Assembly (NCBI GenBank): GCA_009780595.1
Contig: WQZT01000099.1
Location: 1 to 6,349, forward strand
Length of the DNA: 6,349 bases
Source: Treponema sp.
Lineage (GTDB): Bacteria > Spirochaetota > Spirochaetia > Treponematales > Breznakiellaceae
Direction of reading: 5' to 3'
A program made the translations under genes and the position numbers. Below are positions 1-5,975 of this stretch, piece after piece (within the stretch, counting starts at the first letter, position 1; every line of letters starts with the position of its first letter). The notes below the pieces were generated by a model. That model made no database searches and was not told the DNA's origin. It was given only the letters and a program-made list of their open reading frames with translations.

Positions 1-633
1 CTCCTTGCCGTTGTTATCGTATTCCGCGAAACTATTCCGCGTATTGCAAGTTTCGCCCTGCTTGCAGGGTTCGCCGTATATATGGTAGCTCTTGTGCGGC
101 ACACGCTGAAAAACAAACCCGCCGAAGACGGCACGCACGGCGAAGGTGCCGCGCACGGTGATGTAAGCGTAAGCGGCGCAAAACGCAAGCCGCTTGCGCT
201 GAGTATTGTGCTGGCGGTTGTGGGTGCGGCGATTATCGTTGGCGGCGGGCAGTTGACGGTGTACAGCGCGGTGAACATCGCACGGGCGATTGGCATCACC
301 GAGCGGGTTATCGGCTTGACCGTTGTGGCGATGGGAACGTCTCTGCCGGAACTGGTAACGATGCTCATCGCCTGCCGGAAAAAAGAAGGCGAGTTCGCGC
401 TCGGTTTTATCATCGGGTCAAGCATTTTCAACATCATGTTTGTGCTGGGTGTTGCAGGGCTTATTACTCCGCTGGGCATCGAGCGCGGTGTACTGCTCGA
501 CACACTGGTTCTCACAGGCGGAACACTGCTGTTTTTCCTCTTTGCCTCAACCGGCAAGCGTGTGTCGCGCCTTGAAGGCTTTGCGATGTTTATGGTATAC
601 GTCATATACATGACGTTAATAATCGCGAATTAG
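1..633 (+). CDS. Na+/Ca2+ antiporter family membrane protein, C-terminal part (5' truncated by window)
   Basis: The frame is open from the first base to a TAG at 631-633, so the real start lies outside the window and 210 codons are visible. These form two hydrophobic blocks joined by a polar, Gly/His/Lys-rich loop (visible residues about 34-63), typical of the cytoplasmic loop between the two halves of CaCA-superfamily exchangers (YrbG / K+-dependent Na+/Ca2+ exchanger-like). After the loop comes the second alpha repeat: GTSLPE at visible residues 112-117, with the acidic residue that helps coordinate the cation, and GSSIFN at 139-144. Further transmembrane segments follow to the C-terminus. 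The family exchanges Ca2+ for Na+ across the inner membrane; ion specificity cannot be read from sequence. The protein ends cleanly and shows no frameshift. A small ORF with its own ribosome site follows 11 nt later. The loop length and composition look poorly conserved, but this is normal for the family. Confidence 0.9.
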   Translation, partial: LLAVVIVFRETIPRIASFALLAGFAVYMVALVRHTLKNKPAEDGTHGEGAAHGDVSVSGAKRKPLALSIVLAVVGAAIIVGGGQLTVYSAVNIARAIGITERVIGLTVVAMGTSLPELVTMLIACRKKEGEFALGFIIGSSIFNIMFVLGVAGLITPLGIERGVLLDTLVLTGGTLLFFLFASTGKRVSRLEGFAMFMVYVIYMTLIIAN

Positions 634-634
634 C

Positions 635-640
635 GGGAGG
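635..640 (+). promoter_or_regulatory. Shine-Dalgarno for the 38-codon ORF
   Basis: GGGAGG lies 4 nt before the ATG at 645, within 2 nt of the antiporter stop codon. It is a better ribosome site than the one in front of cutA, and it is the main reason to treat the following very short ORF as translated. Confidence 0.6.
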
Positions 641-644
641 TACT

Positions 645-761
645 ATGTGGCAGTGTCCAAAATGCAGCAGGGATTTCAAGAACATGGGGCAAAATCACTC
701 GTGCGAAAAAGTAACTTCGATCATAGCCGCGTGGCGGGCTAATCTATCTGTGGTGGATTAG
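645..761 (+). CDS. 38-residue Cys/His zinc-knuckle peptide, probable truncated remnant
   Basis: The ORF runs from ATG at 645 to TAG at 759-761. The peptide starts MWQCPKC and continues with a second Cys/His pair, giving C4-x2-C7-x10-H18-x-C20, a plausible one-zinc knuckle. From memory, this opening (Met-Trp-x-Cys-Pro-Lys-Cys-x-Arg-x-Phe-Lys-Asn, then Gln-x-His-x-Cys) is how many bacterial proteins annotated DUF5655 or DUF1801-like begin, before a domain of 100 residues or more. Here the reading frame ends about 18 residues after the knuckle, and the 39 nt before cutA cannot hold the rest. It is therefore most likely a remnant left by an internal deletion, though a genuine stand-alone micro-protein is possible because the start and ribosome site are intact. 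It may be cotranscribed with the antiporter gene. No function is assigned. Confidence 0.5.
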   Translation: MWQCPKCSRDFKNMGQNHSCEKVTSIIAAWRANLSVVD

Positions 762-800
762 ACAGGGACACAGAAATCAATTTTATGGTAATGGGACTAT

Positions 801-1115
801 ATGACAGAATATTCACTAGTGATTGCGACTGCGGGTGATAAAGCGGTGGCGCGGAAGATTGCCGGATTGCTGGTTGAAAGGAAGCTTGCAGCCTGTGTGC
901 AGATGTTTCCGATAGAAAGTATCTATTCGTGGCAGGGGGAAATTTGCGAGGAGGGCGAAACGATGTTGTGTATCAAATCCCGCACGGCGTTGTTCGGCGA
1001 AATTAAGGCGGCAATCAGGGAAAATCATCCGTATGAGGTTCCGGAAATTATCCAAGTGCCGATTACAGACGGCTTGCCGGAATATTTACAATGGATTGCC
1101 GATTGTACATTCTGA
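801..1115 (+). CDS. cutA: CutA1-family divalent-cation tolerance protein
   Basis: This is a complete 104-residue protein, the usual length for CutA1, a small trimeric ferredoxin-like-fold protein linked to copper and divalent-metal tolerance in E. coli. Visible family features are the N-terminal strand (YSLVIATA), a helix rich in Ala/Arg/Lys ending in KLAACVQ (Cys32), the IYSWQGEI strand (residues 41-48, Trp44) and the near-invariant HPYEVPEI block at 76-83, followed by the LPEYLQWI C-terminal helix. The start at 801 is chosen because upstream ATGs at 785 and 791 are in another frame that soon stops. The ribosome site is weak: only GGGA 4 nt before the ATG. The precise cellular role of CutA1 is debated even where studied, so the family call is firm but the metal specificity is not. 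Confidence 0.95.
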   Translation: MTEYSLVIATAGDKAVARKIAGLLVERKLAACVQMFPIESIYSWQGEICEEGETMLCIKSRTALFGEIKAAIRENHPYEVPEIIQVPITDGLPEYLQWIADCTF

Positions 1116-1182
1116 AAACGCAGAAAAAACGCCCGAATCTTTTCACTATGCTTGTTCTCAGCCGCTATGTAGCCGATACTAT

Positions 1183-1190
1183 AAGGGGGA
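1183..1190 (+). promoter_or_regulatory. Shine-Dalgarno of the FapA-family gene
   Basis: AAGGGGGA, 6 nt before the ATG at 1197, fixes the start of the 488-codon gene. It lies in an 81-nt gap after cutA in which I see no terminator and no convincing promoter. Confidence 0.75.
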
Positions 1191-1196
1191 ACCTTT

Positions 1197-2663
1197 ATGG
1201 AAAACGAAAAGCAAATGGCGGCGCAGGCGGCTGCAGACGGTATAACGATCGACGACTCGTATGATCAAGACAGCGACGAGCATGATTCCGTCTTTGCCGA
1301 AGGTGGCACGCGTAATGGAAAAATTACCCTCATTGTTTCAAGCAATCATCTCGAAGTCCGGGGCAACTTTCTCCCGCCTGAAAATGGCGGCGAGCCTATC
1401 ACCCGCGAATATATAGCTTCCCTTTTGGCAAAACGGCATATCCGCTTTGGCATCCAGCATGAGGAAGTCGAGAAGGCGTACCAAAAATGTACTGCCGAAA
1501 GTGCTGCCGTTCTCGATGTTCTTGTCGCGCAGGGCGAACCTGCGGTTAACGAGATTCCTTCGTATTTGCAGCTTAATCCGCTGCTGGCAGAAAAAGACCC
1601 TGAGCCGCTTTCTGACACCGATTCAGTTGATCACCGCAAACGCTCGCCGTTTACGATTATCAAAAAAGATATGGCGCTGGCAAAGCAAAAGCGGCACAAG
1701 CCGGGCAAAAACGGCATAAATGTCTACGGAGAAACTATCAACTTTCACGTTAATCATCCGGAAGGGCTTGAGGCGTGGGGCGAAAATACCCGAATGGAAG
1801 ATCGCTACGTTCTTTCTAACATCAACGGTCAGCTGGTGATAAAAAACAAAGCGGTCAGTGTCCGCGAAACGCTGATTATCGCCGGACCGGTGGGCTACGG
1901 CACGGGGAATATTATTTTCCCCGGCAACGTTGAAATCCACGGTGCGGTGAGCGATGGGTTTAAGATTTACTCAGGCGGCTCGGTGAAGATTAAGCAGACT
2001 TTCGATGTAACCGACGCCGTTACCAAAGGCGATCTTGTTGTATCCGGCGGAATTATCGGCAGGGGGCGCGCGCTGGTAAAAGTCGGCGGAAATCTTACGA
2101 CGAAGTTTATCGAAAATTGCAGTGTGGCGTGCCGAAAGACTATCAACGTCGATGTTGAGATTCTCAACTCGAAGATTTTTTCACTTGAAAAAGTGGTTAT
2201 GAAAGACAGGGGGCGCATTGTTGGTGCGGAGGTTTACGCACTGAAGGGTATCAGCGTTGGCTCTATCGGAAGAATAACGTCGAAGGCAAGCCGCATTGTG
2301 TGCGGTGTGGATTTTACGTTGGAGCAGGAGCGGGAAAAGAACAATGCCGCGCTGCGGATTCTTTCAGGGAAGCTGGAACACCTGGCGAACTTGATGTCAG
2401 ACCCGAATATCGATGATGAAAAGCGCGAGAAAATCGAAGCTTTGCAGGAACGGCTTGGGAGTGAAAAGTGCAAAGCTCAGGAAAAAATATCGGAAATTTT
2501 AAGTACGATTAACGCGTGCGAAGATGCGGTGGTGGAAGTGAGCGGAGAGATTGTTCCTGGAACGCGTATCGAAATATGCCAAAAGGTTCTTGAAGTTACC
2601 CAGACGCTGAGACGGGTGCGGATTCGCCTTTCACAGGGAGAGATCGTTACCGAGAAGCTGTAA
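1197..2663 (+). CDS. FapA family protein (DUF342)
   Basis: The predicted protein has 488 residues and no signal peptide or membrane segment, so it is probably cytoplasmic. In order it has: an acidic, Asp/Glu-rich N-terminal tail (about 1-40); a folded N-terminal region (about 42-215) with the family-typical stretch ending RHKPGKNGINVYGE (166-179); a glycine-rich region (about 220-370) of short strand repeats such as GPVGYGTGNIIFPGNVEIHG and VGGNLTTKFIENC, as expected for a right-handed beta-helix; and a charged helical segment (about 373-440) that reads as a coiled coil, closed by a short beta tail. DUF342 proteins are widespread; the name FapA comes from Vibrio vulnificus, where the protein was reported as needed for polar flagellar assembly. 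A flagellar role here is inference, supported weakly by flaA about 3.4 kb downstream. The gene appears to stand alone, with gaps of 81 nt before and 121 nt after. No truncation or frameshift is seen. Confidence 0.9.
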   Translation: MENEKQMAAQAAADGITIDDSYDQDSDEHDSVFAEGGTRNGKITLIVSSNHLEVRGNFLPPENGGEPITREYIASLLAKRHIRFGIQHEEVEKAYQKCTAESAAVLDVLVAQGEPAVNEIPSYLQLNPLLAEKDPEPLSDTDSVDHRKRSPFTIIKKDMALAKQKRHKPGKNGINVYGETINFHVNHPEGLEAWGENTRMEDRYVLSNINGQLVIKNKAVSVRETLIIAGPVGYGTGNIIFPGNVEIHGAVSDGFKIYSGGSVKIKQTFDVTDAVTKGDLVVSGGIIGRGRALVKVGGNLTTKFIENCSVACRKTINVDVEILNSKIFSLEKVVMKDRGRIVGAEVYALKGISVGSIGRITSKASRIVCGVDFTLEQEREKNNAALRILSGKLEHLANLMSDPNIDDEKREKIEALQERLGSEKCKAQEKISEILSTINACEDAVVEVSGEIVPGTRIEICQKVLEVTQTLRRVRIRLSQGEIVTEKL

Positions 2664-2725
2664 GCGCGTTGTGCGGCGTATTCGCAAGCGGGGTTACGCA
2701 ATCTACTGCTCATCTGTACTCATTG

Positions 2726-2752
2726 TAATCGAAGTTTATGACGAGCCGATAA
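2726..2752 (+). promoter_or_regulatory. Candidate sigma-28 (FliA-type) promoter
   Basis: The -35 is TAAT at 2726-2729 (consensus TAAA) and the -10 is GCCGATAA at 2745-2752, an exact match to the enterobacterial sigma-28 -10, with exactly 15 nt between them. It lies in the 121-nt gap before the ligase-amidase-GerMN genes, and the expected start of RNA, about 7 nt past the -10, is near 2759. Caution: the octamer also occurs at 5938-5945 on this strand and as its complement at 308-315 and 2053-2060, all inside genes, so the -10 alone is weak evidence. The spacing, near-correct -35 and intergenic position carry the call. Confidence 0.55.
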
Positions 2753-2769
2753 CGAACCGATAATCGAAG
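2726..2769 (+). repeat. Short direct repeats in the ligase leader
   Basis: TAATCGAAG occurs at 2726-2734 and again at 2761-2769, 35 nt apart. Between and overlapping them is an imperfect tandem repeat: CCGATAACGAA at 2746-2756 followed directly by CCGATAATCGAA at 2757-2768, which differs by one inserted T. The first copies coincide with the putative sigma-28 -35 and -10, and the second copies with the predicted RNA start and the hairpin's left arm. They could be a local duplication of promoter sequence. Confidence 0.7.
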
Positions 2770-2780
2770 GGGAGATTATC
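2759..2780 (+). promoter_or_regulatory. Hairpin presenting the Shine-Dalgarno in its loop
   Basis: GATAATC (2759-2765) and GATTATC (2774-2780) are perfect 7-nt inverted repeats. The 8-nt loop GAAGGGGA contains the ribosome site of the ligase gene, whose ATG is 4 nt past the stem, at 2785. If transcription starts from the putative promoter upstream, the hairpin would be the very 5' end of the mRNA. Such a structure could protect the 5' end or tune translation. The stem is AT-rich and only moderately stable, so it is no more than a candidate element. Confidence 0.5.
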
Positions 2781-2784
2781 TATT

Positions 2785-4344
2785 ATGCTACCGGAAAAAC
2801 AACAGATACTCATTTTAGGCGCGGGGGTGATGCAGGGTCCAGCTTTGCGGATAGCGGCGGAAATGGGGCTTGCCGCTGTTGCGGCGGATGCTGACGCGAA
2901 CGCCCCGAGCGCGGCTGTGGCGGCGCGCTTTGAGAATGTCGACTTGAAAGACCGGGAAGGTATCGAGGCGCTTGCCCGCGCTTTGCAGGAACGGGGAACG
3001 CTTGGCGGTGTTATGACCGCCGGAACGGATTTTTCCGCGACGGTTGCGTGGGTTGCCGAAAAGCTCAAGCTCCCTGGCATACCGTTTCAAACCGCGCTTG
3101 ACGCTTCGGACAAGGAGCGGATGCGGCGGCGTTTTCGTGAGTCTGGCGTTCCTTCGCCAGCGTTCGTGATTTTCAGCAGCGCGGCAGATGCCGGCGGTGA
3201 TCTTCCATTCCCGTTGCCTGTTGTAGTCAAGCCGGTCGATAATATGGGCTCGCGGGGCTGCCGTAGGGTAGATACCGTGGGTGATCTAGGCACAGCGGTT
3301 GCATCTGCGCTTGCGTTTTCCCGATCCGGGCGGGCGATTGTCGAACAGTATATGGAAGGTCCTGAGTTTTCTATCGATGCGCTTGTGTACAAAGGGGAAA
3401 TAACGATGTGCGGCATTGCCGACAGGCATATTTTTTTCCCGCCATATTTTATCGAGATGGGGCATACGATGCCCTCTGCACAGCCGCCTTCCGTTATTCG
3501 CTCGCTGCTTGATACGTTTACGCAGGGCGTGAGAGCGCTGGGGATTGAGAACGGCGCTGCGAAGGGCGATGTAAAACTCACCCCCCGCGGCCCAATGATT
3601 GGCGAAATTGCGGCGCGGCTTTCCGGTGGTTATATGTCCGGCTGGACATACCCGTACTCGTCGGGAGTGCTGCCCACGCGCGGCGCAATAGAAATCGCGC
3701 TAGGGCGCAAACCCAGCCGCACCGCGCCTGAGTGGGACTGGACAGCGGCGGAGCGGGCGTTTATTTCTATTCCCGGAACGGTGCAAACAATGGAAGGAAT
3801 TGAAACGGCGCGGGTTATGCCGTTTGTGCGGGATGTTTTCACCCGTGCCAAACCGGGAAGTGCGGTGAACTTCCCCGAAAATAACGTAACAAAGTGCGGC
3901 AATGTTATCGCCGCTGCTGCCAGCCGCGATGATGCGGTGAGCGCCGCAGAAAACGCTGCCCGCCGTATTTTAATACGCCTGAAAGCCCCTGACGCGGTGA
4001 CCGATGCGTTTCTGGCAGTCGGATGCGGCGCTGTGCTGGGGCAGGTGAAGTTCCCGCCAGACGCTTTCGACGTTGACAGCCGCCTCCTGTCACTACTTGA
4101 AGCCCTGCCGGAACGCGACGGTTCAGGCGGGCTTGTTCCGTTCCCGGCGTTCAGCGAGGGCGGTTTTCGGGATTATATGGGGCGCAGCGTGCCGGAAAGC
4201 CTTGATGCGGTGAGGGTTCTCACTGGCGCGGAACTGCCCGCCGCCGGACGCTCGTTCTGGCGGGCGTTCATCCGGGGCGGCTATCAGGGCGCGGCATATT
4301 TTGTTGATTGTATGAGGTTGAACCAAAGGGGGGCAAATGCCTAG
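2785..4344 (+). CDS. ATP-grasp carboxylate-amine ligase, L-amino-acid-ligase-like, with extra C-terminal region
   Basis: The protein has 519 residues and is soluble. Residues 1-105 form a pre-ATP-grasp Rossmann-like domain opening with ILILGAGVMQGPA. The ATP-grasp core follows: VVVKPVDNMGSRG (146-158, with the phosphate-binding Lys149), EQYMEGPEFSID (187-198, adenine clamp and metal site) and KGDVKLTPRGPMIGEIAARLSGG (260-282, with metal ligands Asp262 and Glu274 and the catalytic-type Arg278). Residues about 325-400 resemble the small C-terminal domain of L-amino acid ligases (LAL_C2-like). Such enzymes join a carboxylate to an amine through an acyl phosphate, making dipeptides or modified amino acids. 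The last ~115 residues (405-519) match no family I recognise and make the protein longer than the usual ~400-residue ligase. Its stop overlaps the amidase start by 8 nt, implying co-expression. The substrate is unknown; a cell-wall peptide is an inference from context only. Related folds (PurK, carbamoyl-phosphate synthase-like) are less likely. Confidence 0.85.
   Translation: MLPEKQQILILGAGVMQGPALRIAAEMGLAAVAADADANAPSAAVAARFENVDLKDREGIEALARALQERGTLGGVMTAGTDFSATVAWVAEKLKLPGIPFQTALDASDKERMRRRFRESGVPSPAFVIFSSAADAGGDLPFPLPVVVKPVDNMGSRGCRRVDTVGDLGTAVASALAFSRSGRAIVEQYMEGPEFSIDALVYKGEITMCGIADRHIFFPPYFIEMGHTMPSAQPPSVIRSLLDTFTQGVRALGIENGAAKGDVKLTPRGPMIGEIAARLSGGYMSGWTYPYSSGVLPTRGAIEIALGRKPSRTAPEWDWTAAERAFISIPGTVQTMEGIETARVMPFVRDVFTRAKPGSAVNFPENNVTKCGNVIAAAASRDDAVSAAENAARRILIRLKAPDAVTDAFLAVGCGAVLGQVKFPPDAFDVDSRLLSLLEALPERDGSGGLVPFPAFSEGGFRDYMGRSVPESLDAVRVLTGAELPAAGRSFWRAFIRGGYQGAAYFVDCMRLNQRGANA
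4325..4333 (+). promoter_or_regulatory. Shine-Dalgarno of the amidase gene, inside the ligase gene
   Basis: AAAGGGGGG lies 3 nt before the ATG at 4337 and within the last codons of the ligase gene. It fixes an amidase start that overlaps the ligase stop by 8 nt, pointing to coupled translation. Confidence 0.7.
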
Positions 4345-5425
4345 AACAGTAAAATTGCGGATAACTTTTTTCCTCCTGAGCACTCTTGCGTGCGTTGCGG
4401 CAGGATTTCCCGCCTTCGCCCAGACGCTGAGCCTTGACGAAGCCCTCGCAAGCCTCAGCAGCGCCGGGGCAGGGCAGGCGCACTTTCGCTGGGACCCCTT
4501 TTTCTCTTCGGGGGCGTTCACCGCCGGTAGCCGCGAAGCCAGCTTTTCCTCAGGGCGAGCAGGGGACTCAGGCGCAGTACTCGTTGACCACCGCGATGTG
4601 CTCACCCTTCCTCTGCCGTACACCGATCAGGGGGCAATTCGCTTTCCGGAAACCTTTGTTACCCAAGTGCGAAACACCTTTGCCGCACACACCATCAATG
4701 TTCAACCCAGTTTCCGCGTAGCCGCCATTGTCATCGATCCCGGCCACGGCGGGCGCGATCCCGGCGCGATAGGCAAGCCGGTAGTTGGGGGCAGAACACT
4801 CCACCTGATCGAAAAGGACATCGTTCTCGATGTCTCAAAGCGTTTGCACGCATTGCTCGCCGCATCGTTTCCCGACAAGAAAGTTCTGCTCACCCGCAGT
4901 ACCGATGTCTTTCGAAGCCTCGCCGAACGGGCAGACCTTGCAAATACAATCTCCCTCGCCGACAACGAGGCGGCAATTTTCGTGTCTGTTCACGCCAACG
5001 CCTCGTTTAATAAAGACGCGCAGGGCTTTGAAGTGTTTTATCTCAGCCCCGGTTATCGCCGAAACGTCATCGACCGCGAACGGCACACCGACAGCGCGGA
5101 AGTACTGTCAATCCTCAACAGCATGATGGAGCAAACCCTCGTTACTGAAAGCATCCTTTTGGCGAACAATATCCTGAAAAGCCTTGACAAGTCGATAGGA
5201 ACTATATCGCCCAACCGTGGAATAAAGCCCGCGGAATGGTTCGTTGTCCGCAACGCCCGAATGCCTTCCGTGCTGGTAGAGCTGGGCTTTATCACCAACG
5301 AAAGCGACGCACCTCTTTTTGAAAGCAATGCCCACTTGAATAAACTTGCAAAAGCGCTCTATAATGGGATATCTGATTTTGTAACTTTTTTTGAACGGCC
5401 GGGAGGTATGGTCGCCGCACAATGA
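4337..5425 (+). CDS. Secreted N-acetylmuramoyl-L-alanine amidase (Amidase_3)
   Basis: The predicted protein has 362 residues. It begins with a Sec signal peptide: Lys/Arg near the start, a hydrophobic core at about 9-23 and likely cleavage after AFA at residue 28, so it acts in the periplasm. Residues about 30-125 form a poorly recognised N-terminal region; the stretch around 82-115 could be a small beta stalk domain, but I cannot assign it. The catalytic zinc-amidase domain spans about 128-350 with all expected residues: His137 in IDPGHGGRDPGA, Glu159 in LIEKDIVLD, His219 in VSVHAN and the catalytic Glu315 in VLVELGFITN. The family cleaves the bond between MurNAc and the stem L-Ala in peptidoglycan, for daughter-cell separation or wall remodelling. 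It lies between the ligase gene and the GerMN gene with overlaps on both sides. A role in passing periplasmic flagella through or along peptidoglycan is inference. Confidence 0.93.
   Translation: MPRTVKLRITFFLLSTLACVAAGFPAFAQTLSLDEALASLSSAGAGQAHFRWDPFFSSGAFTAGSREASFSSGRAGDSGAVLVDHRDVLTLPLPYTDQGAIRFPETFVTQVRNTFAAHTINVQPSFRVAAIVIDPGHGGRDPGAIGKPVVGGRTLHLIEKDIVLDVSKRLHALLAASFPDKKVLLTRSTDVFRSLAERADLANTISLADNEAAIFVSVHANASFNKDAQGFEVFYLSPGYRRNVIDRERHTDSAEVLSILNSMMEQTLVTESILLANNILKSLDKSIGTISPNRGIKPAEWFVVRNARMPSVLVELGFITNESDAPLFESNAHLNKLAKALYNGISDFVTFFERPGGMVAAQ
5401..5406 (+). promoter_or_regulatory. Distant Shine-Dalgarno-like site before the GerMN gene
   Basis: GGGAGG sits 15 nt before the ATG at 5422, further than usual. 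It sits 1 nt before an internal Met codon of the amidase (5408), which would give only a 5-residue peptide. No in-frame start lies between it and 5422. The GerMN gene is therefore probably translated by coupling through the ATGA overlap, with this site helping ribosomes to reinitiate. Confidence 0.4.
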
Positions 5426-5958
5426 ACGCGTTGTTTAGTAAAGCCCTGCCCGTTGTGGCTGGTTTTTTTGGCAAGCAGAAAAACCGCCGCCTTTTGTATG
5501 TGGTGCTTCTCTGCATCGTTGCGCTGATAGATTATATGCATTCGGGGCTTGTCAGAAGAACATTTATGTTTTATACTGTTAGAAACTCCAGTGTGGTAGT
5601 GGAAGAGCGCTGGGTGCGCCGTTCGGGAAACCGGGAAACAGATATACGCCGCTACGTGGAGGGCGCCCTTCTGGGGTCAAAATCACCGGAAGTTCTGTCG
5701 CTTCCGTTTCATCGGGAAACGCAGGTACAGACCCTCCTGTATCGTAACGGGGTTGTATTTGTAAATCTGTCAGAGTATGTGGCAGATCCTCCCGTGCAGG
5801 AAGGCAGTGCGTTTCATAGTTTTTTAACGTTGAACGAGGGTATCAGGCGGAATTTTCCGTTTGTAGAAGATGTACGGTTTTTTATTGAAGGAAACCAAAT
5901 CTTTTTTGAAAATTTTCAGCAGATTTTTGCAGAATCTGCCGATAATAATGAGATGTAG
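5422..5958 (+). CDS. Membrane-anchored GerMN-domain protein
   Basis: The predicted protein has 178 residues. A short basic N-terminus (KQKNRR, 18-23) precedes one hydrophobic segment (about 24-38), which fits a signal anchor with the rest in the periplasm. No lipobox is seen. Residues about 48-165 fit a single GerMN domain: a first strand (FYTVRNSSVVVEERWV), a helix with ETDIRRYVEGALLGSKSPEVLSLPF, then TQVQTLLYRNGVVFVNLSEYVAD (a typical strand-turn-strand) and a last helix and strand. GerMN was named from the spore proteins GerM and Spo0M-adjacent contexts in Firmicutes, but also occurs in non-sporulating bacteria, often beside amidases; it is thought to bind peptidoglycan or partner proteins and has no known catalytic residues. 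It overlaps the amidase stop by 4 nt (ATGA), so the two are likely co-made and may form a pair. From memory, a protein of this type also lies between the amidase and flaA1 in T. pallidum. Confidence 0.82.
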   Translation: MNALFSKALPVVAGFFGKQKNRRLLYVVLLCIVALIDYMHSGLVRRTFMFYTVRNSSVVVEERWVRRSGNRETDIRRYVEGALLGSKSPEVLSLPFHRETQVQTLLYRNGVVFVNLSEYVADPPVQEGSAFHSFLTLNEGIRRNFPFVEDVRFFIEGNQIFFENFQQIFAESADNNEM

Positions 5959-5975
5959 AACCGCACCATAAGGTG

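Noticed and set aside
1110..1125. TTCTG...CAGAA inverted repeat at the cutA stop, considered as a terminator
   Set aside because: The stem is only 5 bp, AT-leaning and followed by A residues, not a T run, on the + strand; on the other strand the T run precedes the stem.
1152..1180. TTGTTC/GATACT sigma-70-like pair, and GCCGATAC (1172-1179) resembling a sigma-28 -10, before the FapA-family gene
   Set aside because: The -35 matches are poor for both sigma factors, and either promoter would start RNA inside the Shine-Dalgarno at 1183-1190, leaving no usable ribosome site.
2676..2699. GCGTA...TACGC inverted repeat after the FapA-family gene, considered as a terminator
   Set aside because: The stem is 5 bp with a 14-nt loop, and no T run follows.
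3087..3581. Long minus-strand ORF (164 codons) opposite the ligase gene
   Set aside because: The + strand protein has full ATP-grasp motifs across this stretch; the antisense product shows no recognisable domain and follows from third-position GC bias.
3931..4214. Recurring GATGCGGTGA-like words in the ligase gene
   Set aside because: They encode separate Asp-Ala-Val motifs in the same frame with shared codon preference; there is no regular spacing, so this is not a repeat array.
4123..4623. Minus-strand ORF (166 codons) spanning the ligase-amidase junction
   Set aside because: It is antisense to two well-supported genes, its product is low-complexity and Arg/Pro/Ala-rich, and no ribosome site stands out.
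5964..5975. CACC-ATAA-GGTG hairpin between the GerMN gene and flaA, considered as a terminator
   Set aside because: The stem is 4 bp, no T tract follows and it abuts the flaA -35; read-through into flaA remains possible.
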